Below are positions 8,089 through 16,380 of a stretch of DNA of 16,409 nt, in pieces; positions within the stretch are counted from its first letter, which is position 1; each line of letters opens with the position of its first letter. This DNA is from an uncultured Caulobacterales bacterium. GTDB taxonomy: Bacteria; Pseudomonadota; Alphaproteobacteria; Caulobacterales; Maricaulaceae. The position numbers and the translations under genes were made by a program. The stretch covers positions 1-16,409 of the forward strand of contig CALLME010000006.1 in the NCBI GenBank assembly GCA_938007945.1, given 5' to 3'. The notes beneath the pieces are model-generated. The model did not search any database. It was not told where the DNA came from and saw only the letters and a program-made list of their open reading frames with translations.

Positions 8089-8107
8089 TTATGTCGCCAA
8101 GACATAA
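8089..8107. promoter_or_regulatory. Interrupted dyad TTATGTC-N5-GACATAA in front of trxB
   Basis: This is a perfect 7+5+7 inverted repeat containing T (8092)-N11-A (8104), the general LysR-type recognition form. It sits 30-48 bases before the trxB start codon, near the expected promoter, so it could let the LysR protein control its own operon. The candidate -10 on the minus strand (TATTAA or TAATAT, around 8077-8084) is weak. Confidence 0.45.
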
Positions 8108-8108
8108 G

Positions 8109-8142
8109 ATGGGGCAGGGCTCAACGCAAGGGTACGCCCCAT
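8109..8142. repeat. Inverted repeat ATGGGGC / GCCCCAT in the trxB-thuA interval
   Basis: Perfect 7-base arms at 8109-8115 and 8136-8142 enclose 20 bases. Neither side carries a T-run, so it is not a terminator. Role unknown; it may be a second protein-binding site in the divergent promoter region. Confidence 0.35.
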
Positions 8143-8187
8143 GATGAATGTGGATGGGCCTTGGTTCAATAGTTGCGTCAAATTTAA

Positions 8188-8215
8188 TTGCGTATGTTTT
8201 TGGTCAAGGTATAGT
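8188..8215 (+). promoter_or_regulatory. Promoter of the ThuA-domain lipoprotein gene
   Basis: TTGCGT (8188-8193), a 16-base spacer and TATAGT (8210-8215, 5 of 6 to consensus). The -10 box ends only 6 bases before the ATG at 8222, so transcription should begin on or next to the start codon. Confidence 0.5.
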
Positions 8216-8221
8216 CGCACT

Positions 8222-9118
8222 ATGAAAAACGTTCTCAAAGCTATTGCCATTTCTGTTGTTCTAGCCGGTTGTGGCGCTCAAGCTCCAAATACCGAGGTGA
8301 GTGAGGCTCAACCCATAGAAAATAATGCTTCGCAGGCGTCCGTTTACGATACTGTAAATCCGCCGATTTCTGAACATATGAAAAGCCCGTCTATTCTCGT
8401 CTTTTCGAAAACACGTGAATGGCGGCATGAGGACGGCATTGCGGGCGCGAATCTACACATGATTAAGCTCGCGCGAAAACTAGGCTACGGCACATTTTCA
8501 ACAGAAAACGGCGCTGTTTTTAACGACGAAAATCTCGCGCGGTTTAAACTCGTTGTGATGAATAATTTTACAGGCGATGGCCTATCTCCGACTCAAGAAA
8601 AAGCCCTGCAAGATTGGGTCGAAGCTGGCGGTGGACTCTTGGCTTTGCACGGGTCTGGTGATGCGTCTCACAGCGATTGGCCGTGGTATGCGGATAACGT
8701 AATCGGACCGACATTTATCGGGCACCCAGCTGCACCGCAGTTCCAAGACGCGCGCATTGAAAATCTCGCACCAGAGCATCCTGTTATGGCAGGTATTCCC
8801 GCAGAATGGACGGCTAATGATGAGTGGTACAGCTTTGACAGCCTACCTATGGCGGATTTCACGCTACTCGCGGGTTTGGATGAGAGCACGTATAGCCCTG
8901 TTAACACGAAATATGGCGATGTATCTGATTTACGGATGGGTGAGGGCGCGCAAAACCATCCAATTATTTGGTCACGCTGTTTGGGCGAAGGCCGCACTGT
9001 CTTCTCCGCCATTGGACACCGCGAAACGGCTTACGACAGCGTGATTTACCAAAAACTGCTAGAGAATGCTGCGAACTGGGTGGCGAAAACTACTGATGCA
9101 GAGGGGGCAGGCTGCTAG
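8222..9118 (+). CDS. ThuA-domain lipoprotein
   Basis: The protein has 298 residues. MKNVLKAIAISVVLAGC is a lipoprotein signal with the lipobox LAGC and modified C17, so the mature protein is membrane-anchored on the periplasmic side. Residues 55-290 match the ThuA fold (class I glutamine-amidotransferase-like), with ILVFSKTREWRHEDGI at 58-73, GGGLLALHGSGD at 137-148 and IGHRETAY at 264-271. ThuA was named from trehalose utilisation; many such proteins occur in carbohydrate or sugar-oxidation loci, but the reaction is not established and no sugar genes lie nearby. The open frame continues 27 codons upstream, but that would bury the signal peptide, so I chose the ATG at 8222. Its stop shares the palindrome CTAG with the stop of the convergent ELM1-family gene. 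Confidence 0.88.
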   Translation: MKNVLKAIAISVVLAGCGAQAPNTEVSEAQPIENNASQASVYDTVNPPISEHMKSPSILVFSKTREWRHEDGIAGANLHMIKLARKLGYGTFSTENGAVFNDENLARFKLVVMNNFTGDGLSPTQEKALQDWVEAGGGLLALHGSGDASHSDWPWYADNVIGPTFIGHPAAPQFQDARIENLAPEHPVMAGIPAEWTANDEWYSFDSLPMADFTLLAGLDESTYSPVNTKYGDVSDLRMGEGAQNHPIIWSRCLGEGRTVFSAIGHRETAYDSVIYQKLLENAANWVAKTTDAEGAGC

Positions 9119-10095
9119 TTAAAAACGGCATTTCGCGCATCGAAATGCACCCAAAACTTCTCGGCTACACGGTCTGTTTCAAGCAAAGCCGAATATGGTG
9201 CACCTTCAAAGTTATCTGTAAAAATAGCTAAATTACAATGAGTTGACAGACTTTCATAAAGTTTTTCAAACTTTCCAGCTTTGCCTGTCATGGGCAATCG
9301 AAAAACAGGTTTACCAGTCGCGCAGGCTTCAGTGAGCATATTCGTACTATCCTCTGTCACAAGAATTGCCTCTGCGCCGCCCAAGAAAGCAAAATACGGA
9401 TTTTCACCTGCCCCGTCGAATAGCCAGACATTATCATAATCTGAGGCGAGGCGTTTATAATCCTCAATCGCCCAAATTGGTGTGCGGCGTGACGCCGTAA
9501 CCAACACACTGTAGCCTTGCGTTAGTGCTAAGTGCGCGGCTTGTAGGTGTTTTGCGTGATCAGACTTCGTCATCTTATGCGTTTTTGAGCTACCGCCAAT
9601 CATCATAGCGACACGCGGCATCGGGATTTGGCTAAGCGCTTCGGCAAATTTAAGGGTTTGCGCAATAATTAAAGTGTCAGTTACGCGGTTAGGGCTACCA
9701 ATCATCGTTTCGACATTTGACCCGGTGAGGTCATCATGCTCTGGCGCAAATACAACGTCAAAAGCCTGCGGATCAATGCGCGGATCTTGAATGTAAGCAG
9801 TAAATGTAGATGGATGCGCTTTTTTTAGCGCCATAAGCGGCGCAATAGCTTGCCGCCCACATCCGATAGCAATGTCAGGGACATACTTTGGAAGGCCATA
9901 ATCTGTGTGTTTGGATTTGAGTGCAAATTGCAGTCTTGGATTTGCCGCGGCAAAAGCTTTTCCGTTTTCTATAATATGCCCATAGATGTTGAGGGGGCGC
10001 AAACGAGACACAGCTTCGGCTAAACCGAGAGCTTGGTTCTCAATGCCGCGTCGCCCATCGCTTATTATCCAACAGCTAAGCGCGTCATCGGGCAT
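9115..10095 (-). CDS. ELM1-family protein (former DUF1022)
   Basis: This 326-residue soluble protein belongs to the family named after plant ELM1, a mitochondrial fission factor; bacterial members have a GT-B glycosyltransferase-like look and no established function. Recognisable blocks: SDGRRGIENQ at 12-21, QDPR at 103-106, APEHD at 117-121, IGGSSKTHKM at 166-175, TASRRTP at 200-206, DGAGENPY at 227-234 and VTEDSTNM at 246-253. The last two resemble nucleotide-sugar-binding segments of GT-B enzymes (inference). It starts at an ATG 27 bases after greA on the same strand, so co-transcription with greA is likely. The ribosome site is poor. It is convergent with the ThuA lipoprotein gene with a four-base overlap. 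Confidence 0.85.
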   Translation of the reverse strand: MPDDALSCWIISDGRRGIENQALGLAEAVSRLRPLNIYGHIIENGKAFAAANPRLQFALKSKHTDYGLPKYVPDIAIGCGRQAIAPLMALKKAHPSTFTAYIQDPRIDPQAFDVVFAPEHDDLTGSNVETMIGSPNRVTDTLIIAQTLKFAEALSQIPMPRVAMMIGGSSKTHKMTKSDHAKHLQAAHLALTQGYSVLVTASRRTPIWAIEDYKRLASDYDNVWLFDGAGENPYFAFLGGAEAILVTEDSTNMLTEACATGKPVFRLPMTGKAGKFEKLYESLSTHCNLAIFTDNFEGAPYSALLETDRVAEKFWVHFDARNAVFN

Positions 10096-10122
10096 ATAAA
10101 ACTACAGTTTCAACCCGCGCCG

Positions 10123-10596
10123 CTAGACAAATTCAACGGCGAGAATTTCATATCCTTTTGCGCCACCGGGGGCCATGACTTCAAAGGCATCGCCCACACC
10201 CTTTGTCACCATGGCGCGCGCGATTGGTGAGGTAATAGAGATTTTGCCGTCTTTGACGTTGGCTTCATCTTCGCCGACAATTTGGTAGCGGGATTCTTCG
10301 TCTGTATCTTCATTCACAATTGTCACTGTCGCGCCAAATTTCACGGTGTCGCCACTCATCTTTGTGACGTCAATCACTTGCGCAAGCGCAAGCTTTGATT
10401 CGAGTTCTTGAATGCGGCCTTCGACAAAACCCTGCTTCTCTTTAGCTGCATGGTATTCTGCGTTTTCAGAAAGGTCGCCATGGTCACGCGCAACAGAAAT
10501 TGCATTAATGATATAGGGGCGCTCGACTGACTTGAGGTGCTTAAGTTCTTCTTCAAGTGCCGCGTGTCCGCCAACTGTCATAGGGTATTTTTGCAT
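10123..10596 (-). CDS. greA: Transcription elongation factor GreA
   Basis: GreA enters the RNA polymerase secondary channel and stimulates cleavage of backtracked transcripts. The protein has 157 residues, the usual length, and starts [10 protein letters not shown]. The N-terminal coiled coil carries the tip acidic residues D41 and E44 in [14 protein letters not shown], the positions known to matter in Escherichia coli. The C-terminal FKBP-like domain contains [18 protein letters not shown]. The frame could begin four codons earlier at a TTG (10608), but the ATG at 10596 has GGAAAAG placed 4-10 bases before it and matches family N-termini. A structured leader lies upstream and the ELM1-family gene follows after 27 bases. 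Confidence 0.97.
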   Translation of the reverse strand: MQKYPMTVGGHAALEEELKHLKSVERPYIINAISVARDHGDLSENAEYHAAKEKQGFVEGRIQELESKLALAQVIDVTKMSGDTVKFGATVTIVNEDTDEESRYQIVGEDEANVKDGKISITSPIARAMVTKGVGDAFEVMAPGGAKGYEILAVEFV

Positions 10597-10617
10597 AGTC
10601 TTTTCCAAATTCGTAAG

Positions 10618-10645
10618 CCAAGAAGAATTAAGCAGTTTTTCTTGG
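10618..10645 (-). promoter_or_regulatory. Hairpin in the greA leader, close to the ribosome site
   Basis: CCAAGAA (10618-10624) pairs with TTCTTGG (10639-10645), a perfect 7-base stem with a 14-base loop, ending about 8 bases before the greA ribosome site (10600-10606). It could modulate greA translation; no T-run follows on the minus strand. Confidence 0.4.
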
Positions 10646-10672
10646 ATATCAAGCCCTTATTAATAACGCGTT

Positions 10673-10713
10673 GCCGCCATGAAAATGGCGGCTGGAGTGC
10701 CATCCAAGCCGCC
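10673..10713 (-). promoter_or_regulatory. Mutually exclusive hairpins in the greA leader
   Basis: In the minus-strand RNA the first arm (10703-10713, GGCGGC-U-UGGA) can pair with the middle arm (10687-10696, UCCAGCCGCC): 10 pairs with one bulge. The same middle arm, extended to 10685, can instead pair with the third arm (10673-10680) as an 8-base perfect stem with a UUUC loop. Only one can form at a time. Neither is followed by a U-run. Confidence 0.45.
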
Positions 10714-10760
10714 TGTCTTTCACCCAACAAAAGGAGATGTTTTAAGTTCAAGACGGCTTA

Positions 10761-10789
10761 AACATGGCGACTATGTAAGAATTTGTCAA
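10761..10789 (-). promoter_or_regulatory. Predicted greA promoter
   Basis: On the minus strand a perfect TTGACA (10784-10789) is followed after 17 bases by CATGTT (10761-10766, 3 of 6). The start would fall near 10754, giving a leader of roughly 158 nt. An inverted repeat, ATGTTTTAAG (10737-10746) / CTTAAACAT (10757-10765), covers the -10 and start region and may be an operator. Confidence 0.45.
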
Positions 10790-10826
10790 TTCTGGCGTGC
10801 AGCGAAAGCTATCTCATAGCGTCTGC

Positions 10827-11855
10827 TTAGCTAACGTCGATATCTCCATTCACGGCGAGGCTGCGCGCGGCTGCGATTATAGCTTCTGCGGCTGGACGCG
10901 GCATAACTCCCGTAATATTTGTAACGTAGCTCGCATCCGCGATATGAAATGTTCCAATGTCAGGCAAAACGCCTTTCACACGGTCATCAAATAAAGCCAT
11001 AAGCTTGACAGAAAAATTGGGAAGTTCTGATTTTGGGAGTTTTTTCGCACGCGGATATTCTTTCCGCAGCACCGCGGAAATTTCTGAAAACCACAATGTA
11101 TTTGCCCCTGCCATCAGGCGTCGTCCACCCGCCTCATCAGCTGTCATCGCCGCGACGTGGATAGCGGCGCAATCGCGGACGTCTACGATAGGGTAGGCGA
11201 TTTTTGGAACCATAGGAAACTCACCCGCGAAAAGGGCTTTGATAAGTCCAAGCGACGCGCCGCCATTGTGAAATATATCTGGCCCAAAGACGAGACCAGG
11301 ACACACAGTCACGAGTTTGTTCTTCAGCCCTTGCGCCTCTGCATAGGCCCACGCAGAAATTTCCGCGCGAGTTTTAGAGACGGGATAAGCTGTCAGTGGT
11401 TTCCAATCAGGATCAGACCAATCCGACTCGGTCAGGATTTTCTCTTTGCCGCGCCCTTTTTGGCCCATCATCGCAACCATAGATGAGGTCATAACAACCC
11501 GTTCTGCACCTGATGAGAAGCCGTGTTCTAAGACGCGCTGAGCGCCTGCCCGCGCTTCGGGGACAAGGGCTTCGCGGTCACTGGGAGCCTCAAGCGGGAA
11601 GGGTGAGGCGATGTGTTGAATATAGCGGCAATCTTTGACAGCCTCCGCCCACCCATTATCTGATCCGAGGTCAGCCTCTATAATTTCTAGCCGTGATGGA
11701 TCCGCAATGTCATGGGTGAGGGCGTTAAAAATTCGCGCGCCCTTGTTAGCGTTGCGAACTGTGCCGCGAACGTCGTATCCATTTTCCAAGAGGCGTTTGG
11801 CGACGTGGGAGCCGATAAAGCCCGAAATACCCGTGACAAGAACGCGGTCAGCCAT
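10827..11855 (-). CDS. NAD(P)-dependent epimerase/reductase, dihydroflavonol-4-reductase-like extended SDR
   Basis: The protein has 342 residues. The Rossmann nucleotide motif TGISGFIG is at 8-15, followed by the NADPH-type basic patch VRGTVRN (29-35), the catalytic serine region MTSSMVAM (S124/S125), and Y157-x3-K161 in AYPVSKTRAE. The SPF block near 84 and GLVFGPD near 192 are usual for DFR-like extended SDRs, which reduce ketones or aldehydes on small molecules. Substrate unknown. The ATG at 11855 has AGGA 7-10 bases before it. It follows the M48 peptidase gene after 24 bases, so the two probably form an operon. No clear intrinsic terminator is visible after the stop. Confidence 0.9.
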   Translation of the reverse strand: MADRVLVTGISGFIGSHVAKRLLENGYDVRGTVRNANKGARIFNALTHDIADPSRLEIIEADLGSDNGWAEAVKDCRYIQHIASPFPLEAPSDREALVPEARAGAQRVLEHGFSSGAERVVMTSSMVAMMGQKGRGKEKILTESDWSDPDWKPLTAYPVSKTRAEISAWAYAEAQGLKNKLVTVCPGLVFGPDIFHNGGASLGLIKALFAGEFPMVPKIAYPIVDVRDCAAIHVAAMTADEAGGRRLMAGANTLWFSEISAVLRKEYPRAKKLPKSELPNFSVKLMALFDDRVKGVLPDIGTFHIADASYVTNITGVMPRPAAEAIIAAARSLAVNGDIDVS

Positions 11856-11879
11856 ATCAAATCCTGTTCCCAGAGGGCC

Positions 11880-12782
11880 TCACTGAATTTTGTTCGAACA
11901 GCTACGATTATAAATCTCAATAGCGCGCGGCATCAGGCGCTGAAAATCAGCCACGCGTGTCGCGGGCGAGGGGTGAGTTGACTGAAACTCTGGTGGCGTT
12001 TGCCCGCCTTGCGCGCCCATGCGTTCCCATAATTTTGGCGCTTCGCGGGGGTCGTAACAGGCCCGAGCCACGAGGTAGAGGCCAATCTCATCCGCTTCTG
12101 ATTCGTGCTTGCGAGAGAAGGGCAGCGCAAATCCGTATTGGCTAATCCCGCCAAAGACACCCATGACCGCTTTCTGTGCGCCGTAATCCATGCCGCCTGC
12201 ACCCATTGCGACGCCTGCACTGACAATACGCTGCATATTCTGCTGTGCCATACGTTCCGCGCCGTGATGCGCGAGGGCGTGAGCGATTTCGTGCCCCATA
12301 ACGACCGCGAGGCCGTCTTCATTCTCTGCAATCGGGATAAGACCCGTATAAACGGCGGTATATCCGCCTGGCAGGGCAAAAGCGTTGGCTTGCGGGCTTT
12401 CGATGACATTAAATGCCCAGTCAAACCCTGTTTCCTTGCCTGTCTCTTCGACCATCATGCCTTCGGCTTGTCGGGCGAGTTTGACGCCAATCTCGTTAAC
12501 AGCATCAACGACGGGGCCGCTCGTCAATACGGCATCGCCATTGTCGGCCAGAATTTGTTGATAGCTTTGCAAGCCAAGCTGTATTTCTTGGGCGGGTTTC
12601 ATCGTACGCAGCTGCTTCCGACCCGTAATCGGCACTGTCTCCTGATTAGCGAAATAATAAAACGCTGCGCCCGCTGCAAAAAGCAGCATGATTTGCCAGC
12701 GAAATCCACCACGACGTCTCCCGCGAGCCATAGACCGTGTGCCGCCAAGGTTTGAACGCCGCATATTATACCGATTGACCAT
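11880..12782 (-). CDS. M48-family zinc metallopeptidase, membrane-anchored
   Basis: The protein has 300 residues. A basic N-terminus (RGRRR at 20-24) precedes one membrane span at about 28-45, so the catalytic part should face the periplasm. The zinc site is HEIAH at 164-168 (H164, E165, H168) with the third ligand probably E227 in ESEADEIG. The stretch LPGGYTAVYTGLIP at 137-150 is typical of the LoiP/BepA/Oma1 side of the family, which handles outer-membrane or stress quality control; this role is inferred. The ATG at 12782 has GAGG 7-10 bases before it, the best ribosome site in this part. It is divergent from carB across 270 bases and is followed by the SDR gene after 24 bases. Confidence 0.93.
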   Translation of the reverse strand: MVNRYNMRRSNLGGTRSMARGRRRGGFRWQIMLLFAAGAAFYYFANQETVPITGRKQLRTMKPAQEIQLGLQSYQQILADNGDAVLTSGPVVDAVNEIGVKLARQAEGMMVEETGKETGFDWAFNVIESPQANAFALPGGYTAVYTGLIPIAENEDGLAVVMGHEIAHALAHHGAERMAQQNMQRIVSAGVAMGAGGMDYGAQKAVMGVFGGISQYGFALPFSRKHESEADEIGLYLVARACYDPREAPKLWERMGAQGGQTPPEFQSTHPSPATRVADFQRLMPRAIEIYNRSCSNKIQ

Positions 12783-13052
12783 GATTCACCTCGTAACTTG
12801 TAATTAAAGTAACACAAGAGACCTATGCTTCAAAAGCCCAATTCCAGTCCGTGTTCTCGAAAGATAAATATATATGTCGCCACAGCTATCGTGCTAGAGA
12901 GTTTACGCTGACGCAAGTGTCTCGCCGCACGTTAATTTCACCTCAAAAAATGTGGATATTTTTGTTCGCCATCCTTGATACTGCGAGTCCATTTCTATAC
13001 ACGAGGGCAATTTGGCATTTCGGCCAGATTCTATGTGAATTTGAGGGCCGAT
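12783..13052. other. Divergent intergenic region between the M48 peptidase gene and carB
   Basis: This stretch holds no convincing gene. For carB, TTGATA (12975-12980) and TATACA (12996-13001) could form a promoter, although the 15-base spacer is short; the start would be near 13008 and the leader about 45 nt. On the minus side a small dyad, CTTGT/ACAAG (12798-12819 region), lies just ahead of the peptidase ribosome site. I see no attenuator or riboswitch pattern. Confidence 0.4.
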
Positions 13053-16000
13053 ATGGGCAAGCGTACAGATATCAATTCCATCCTAATTATCGGGGCGGGA
13101 CCTATCATTATTGGTCAGGCTTGTGAGTTTGACTATTCTGGCGTTCAAGCTTGTAAAGCGCTACGCGACGAAGGCTACCGCGTTATTCTGGTCAATTCTA
13201 ATCCTGCCACGATTATGACTGATCCTGGCATGGCGGACGCGACATATGTAGAGCCAATTACGCCCGAAATTGTTGAGAAAATTATCGCGATAGAAAAACC
13301 AGATGCACTGCTTCCGACGATGGGCGGGCAGACGGCGCTCAACACGGCGCTGCGCCTTGAAGAGATGGGCGTGCTTGAAAAATATGGTGTCGAAATGATT
13401 GGCGCCAAAGCTGACAGCATCGACAAGGCTGAAAACCGTGAACGCTTTGCCGAAGCGATGACCAAAATCGGTCTTGAAAACCCGCGCGCGACGATTGTGA
13501 CCGCGCCCGAGGGTAATATCTCCGCAGGTGTGGCTGAAGCGATAGAGAAGCTCGATTACACCGGCCTGCCTGCTATTATTCGTCCTGCCTTCACGCTCGG
13601 TGGTACAGGCGGCGGTGTTGCATACAACATCGAAGAGTTTGAAGAAATTGTCCGCTCTGGCCTGATGGCGTCGCCAACTAATCAAGTGCTGATTGATGAG
13701 AGCCTCCTTGGTTGGAAAGAATACGAGATGGAAGTTGTGCGCGACAAAGCGGATAACTGCATCATCATCTGCGCGATTGAAAACATTGACCCGATGGGTG
13801 TCCATACAGGCGACTCTATTACTGTCGCGCCTGCACTCACGCTGACAGACAAAGAATATCAGCGTATGCGCGATGCCTCTATCGCTGTGCTTCGCGAAAT
13901 TGGCGTGGAGACGGGCGGCTCGAATGTGCAGTTCGGCCTGAACCCCAAAGATGGCCGTATGGTGGTTATTGAGATGAATCCACGCGTATCGCGTTCGTCT
14001 GCTCTTGCCTCAAAAGCGACTGGTTTTCCGATCGCAAAAATTGCAGCCAAGCTCGCTGTTGGTTACACGCTGGATGAGCTTGATAACGATATTACTGGCG
14101 CAACACCTGCCGCGTTTGAACCGACAATTGATTATGTCGTGACCAAAATGCCGCGCTTTGCCTTTGAAAAATTCCCAGGCGCAGAGCCGATTTTGACAAC
14201 GGCCATGCGGTCTGTCGGCGAAGCCATGTCTATTGGGCGGACGTTCACTGAGAGCTTTCAGAAAGCCCTACGTTCGCTTGAAACAGGTCTCACAGGACTC
14301 AACGAAATTGAATTTACGGAAACAGGTGATGATTTGAAAAAAGCGTTGAAAGCGCGCCTTTCGATCCTCGCGCCTGACCGTTTACTTGTCGTCGCGCAAG
14401 CCTTCCGTCACGGTATGAGCGTGGATAAAGTCTATCAATATACGATGATTGATAAGTGGTTTTTGCGGCAGCTCGAAGATCTTGTAAAAGTCGAAGCCTA
14501 TATCCGTGAAAATGGCCTGCCAAAAACAGTTCAGGACTGGCGTGCACTCAAGTCTGAAGGGTTTTCTGACGCCCGCCTCGGCGAACTTGTTGGTAAATCT
14601 GAAAAGGCTGTGCGCAAGGCCCGTCACAAATTAGGGGTGCATCCTGTTTATAAACGCGTGGACACTTGCGCAGCTGAATTCCAAGCCAAAACCCCTTATA
14701 TGTATTCAACCTATGAAATGCCGAGCTTTGGGGGCGAAGTTGCCTGTGAAGCCGGTGTGTCAGACCGTAAGAAAGTCATCATACTTGGTGGTGGTCCGAA
14801 CCGCATTGGCCAAGGCATTGAGTTTGATTACTGCTGCTGTCACGCGGCTTTCGCGCTTGATGATATCAATGTCGAGTCCATCATGGTCAACTGTAACCCT
14901 GAAACGGTTTCAACAGATTACGACACATCTGACCGTCTCTATTTTGAGCCGCTTTCTGAGGAAGATGTACTGGAACTTGTGCGTAAGGAAATGAGCGCGG
15001 GTGAGCTTCTCGGCGTTATCGTGCAGTTCGGTGGACAGACCCCCCTAAAGCTTGCTGAAGCTCTCGAAGAAAACGGCATACCATTACTTGGCACGAAACG
15101 TGACGCGCTTGACCGCGCCGAAGACCGTGAACGGTTCAAAGCGCTTGTCGATAAACTTGGCCTTAAACAGCCCAATAATGACATTGTCCGTACAGCCAAA
15201 GAAGCAGAAATTGCCGCAGAGAAGGTTGGCTATCCCGTGGTTTTGCGTCCGTCCAACGTGCTCGGCGGTCGTGGCATGGAAATCGTCGAAGACACGCCCG
15301 ACCTGCGTCGCTACGTCAAGGAAGCCGTGAAGGTCTCAGGTAAATCGCCGCTATTGATTGATCAATATCTTCGTGACGCGATTGAAGTTGATGTGGACGT
15401 GATTTGTGATGGTGAAGACGTTTTCATTGCAGGTATCATGGAGCATATCGAAGAGGCGGGTGTGCACTCTGGCGATAGCGCTTGTTCACTGCCGCCCTAT
15501 ACACTTTCGCAAGATATCCAAGACGAACTCGCACGTCAGGGTCGTTTGCTCGCGCTCGAGCTTGGTGTTGTGGGCCTTATGAATGTGCAATTCGCGGTCA
15601 AGGACGGTGTAGTCTACCTTATAGAAGTAAACCCGCGTGCCTCTCGGACAGTACCTTTTGTCGCCAAAGCTATTGGCCTGCCTGTTGCAAGCCTTGCGGC
15701 AAAAGTCATGGCGGGCAATAAAATCAAAGACTTAGACTTTCAAGTTAAAGTTCAGGAGTATATCGCGGTCAAAGAAGCCGTCTTCCCATTTGCTCGTTTC
15801 CCAGGCGTAGACACCGTGCTCGGCCCAGAAATGCGCTCGACAGGCGAAGTGATGGGCTTTGCGCCAGATTTCGGCACGGCATTCGCAAAAAGCCAACTTG
15901 GCGGTGGTGTGAATCTACCCACATCAGGCAAGGTCTTCATCTCCGTCAGAGAGCAGCATAAGCCTGTCATGGCAGAGCTTGCGCGCGACCTCATTGCCGA

Positions 16001-16322
16001 AGGCTTCTCTATCATTGCAACAGGTGGCACGACAAAATATCTGCGCGAAGAGGGCATTGAGTGTGAATATGTACGCAAAGTGCACGAAGGCCGCCCGCAT
16101 ATTGTCGATGCCATGAAAAATGGTGATATCGCTTTGGTGTTCAATACGACGAGCGGCAAGCAATCGTTGCAGGATAGTTTCAGCCTCCGTCGTACCGCCC
16201 TGACTCAGAAGATACCATATTTCACCACAGCCGCCGCCGCGCGTGCCTCGGTTGAAGCGATTAAAGCTATCCGCAAAAACGGCTATGACGTAAAAAGCTT
16301 GCAAGCTATCGCCGCAGAGTAA
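13053..16322 (+). CDS. carB: Carbamoyl-phosphate synthase large subunit
   Basis: Together with CarA it makes carbamoyl phosphate from bicarbonate, ATP and glutamine-derived ammonia, for pyrimidines and arginine. The 1089-residue protein has the full order: first ATP-grasp half (1-400; R129 in [14 protein letters not shown] at 183-188, [18 protein letters not shown]), oligomerisation region (about 400-545), second ATP-grasp half (from YSTYE near 548 to about 940; [33 protein letters not shown]), and the C-terminal MGS-like allosteric domain (from about 959; [27 protein letters not shown]). All looks intact. The frame extends 26 codons upstream to a TTG, but I chose the ATG at 13053, with GAGGG about 6 bases before it and the family N-terminus [17 protein letters not shown]. 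carA is not its upstream neighbour. Confidence 0.98.
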   Translation: MGKRTDINSILIIGAGPIIIGQACEFDYSGVQACKALRDEGYRVILVNSNPATIMTDPGMADATYVEPITPEIVEKIIAIEKPDALLPTMGGQTALNTALRLEEMGVLEKYGVEMIGAKADSIDKAENRERFAEAMTKIGLENPRATIVTAPEGNISAGVAEAIEKLDYTGLPAIIRPAFTLGGTGGGVAYNIEEFEEIVRSGLMASPTNQVLIDESLLGWKEYEMEVVRDKADNCIIICAIENIDPMGVHTGDSITVAPALTLTDKEYQRMRDASIAVLREIGVETGGSNVQFGLNPKDGRMVVIEMNPRVSRSSALASKATGFPIAKIAAKLAVGYTLDELDNDITGATPAAFEPTIDYVVTKMPRFAFEKFPGAEPILTTAMRSVGEAMSIGRTFTESFQKALRSLETGLTGLNEIEFTETGDDLKKALKARLSILAPDRLLVVAQAFRHGMSVDKVYQYTMIDKWFLRQLEDLVKVEAYIRENGLPKTVQDWRALKSEGFSDARLGELVGKSEKAVRKARHKLGVHPVYKRVDTCAAEFQAKTPYMYSTYEMPSFGGEVACEAGVSDRKKVIILGGGPNRIGQGIEFDYCCCHAAFALDDINVESIMVNCNPETVSTDYDTSDRLYFEPLSEEDVLELVRKEMSAGELLGVIVQFGGQTPLKLAEALEENGIPLLGTKRDALDRAEDRERFKALVDKLGLKQPNNDIVRTAKEAEIAAEKVGYPVVLRPSNVLGGRGMEIVEDTPDLRRYVKEAVKVSGKSPLLIDQYLRDAIEVDVDVICDGEDVFIAGIMEHIEEAGVHSGDSACSLPPYTLSQDIQDELARQGRLLALELGVVGLMNVQFAVKDGVVYLIEVNPRASRTVPFVAKAIGLPVASLAAKVMAGNKIKDLDFQVKVQEYIAVKEAVFPFARFPGVDTVLGPEMRSTGEVMGFAPDFGTAFAKSQLGGGVNLPTSGKVFISVREQHKPVMAELARDLIAEGFSIIATGGTTKYLREEGIECEYVRKVHEGRPHIVDAMKNGDIALVFNTTSGKQSLQDSFSLRRTALTQKIPYFTTAAAARASVEAIKAIRKNGYDVKSLQAIAAE

Positions 16323-16346
16323 AGCGTTAAAAATTAGACACTAAAA

Positions 16347-16380
16347 AAAGCCCGCCAATTGAGCGGGCTTTCTTATTATT
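16347..16380 (+). terminator. Intrinsic terminator of carB
   Basis: AAAGCCCGC (16347-16355) pairs with GCGGGCTTT (16363-16371), a perfect 9-base stem with a seven-base loop, followed by a T-rich tail. It lies 24 bases after the carB stop. The A-run on its left also makes it a possible terminator for a gene arriving from the right. The last 29 bases of the window show nothing further. Confidence 0.93.

Noticed and set aside
8141..8221. 27-codon upstream extension of the ThuA protein
   Set aside because: It would hide the lipoprotein signal and lipobox, and it contains the predicted promoter.
10597..10608. TTG start for greA, four codons upstream
   Set aside because: The ATG at 10596 has a well-placed GGAAAAG and gives the normal 157-residue length.
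10673..10692. Strong hairpin as an intrinsic terminator
   Set aside because: Neither strand has a T-run after it; it lies inside the greA leader.
12975..13052. 26-codon N-terminal extension of CarB from a TTG
   Set aside because: The family N-terminus begins at the ATG at 13053, which has a good ribosome site; the TTG is part of a possible -35 box.
12851..13126. 91-codon plus-strand ORF overlapping the carB start
   Set aside because: It has no family resemblance and no ribosome site, and it reads into carB in another frame.
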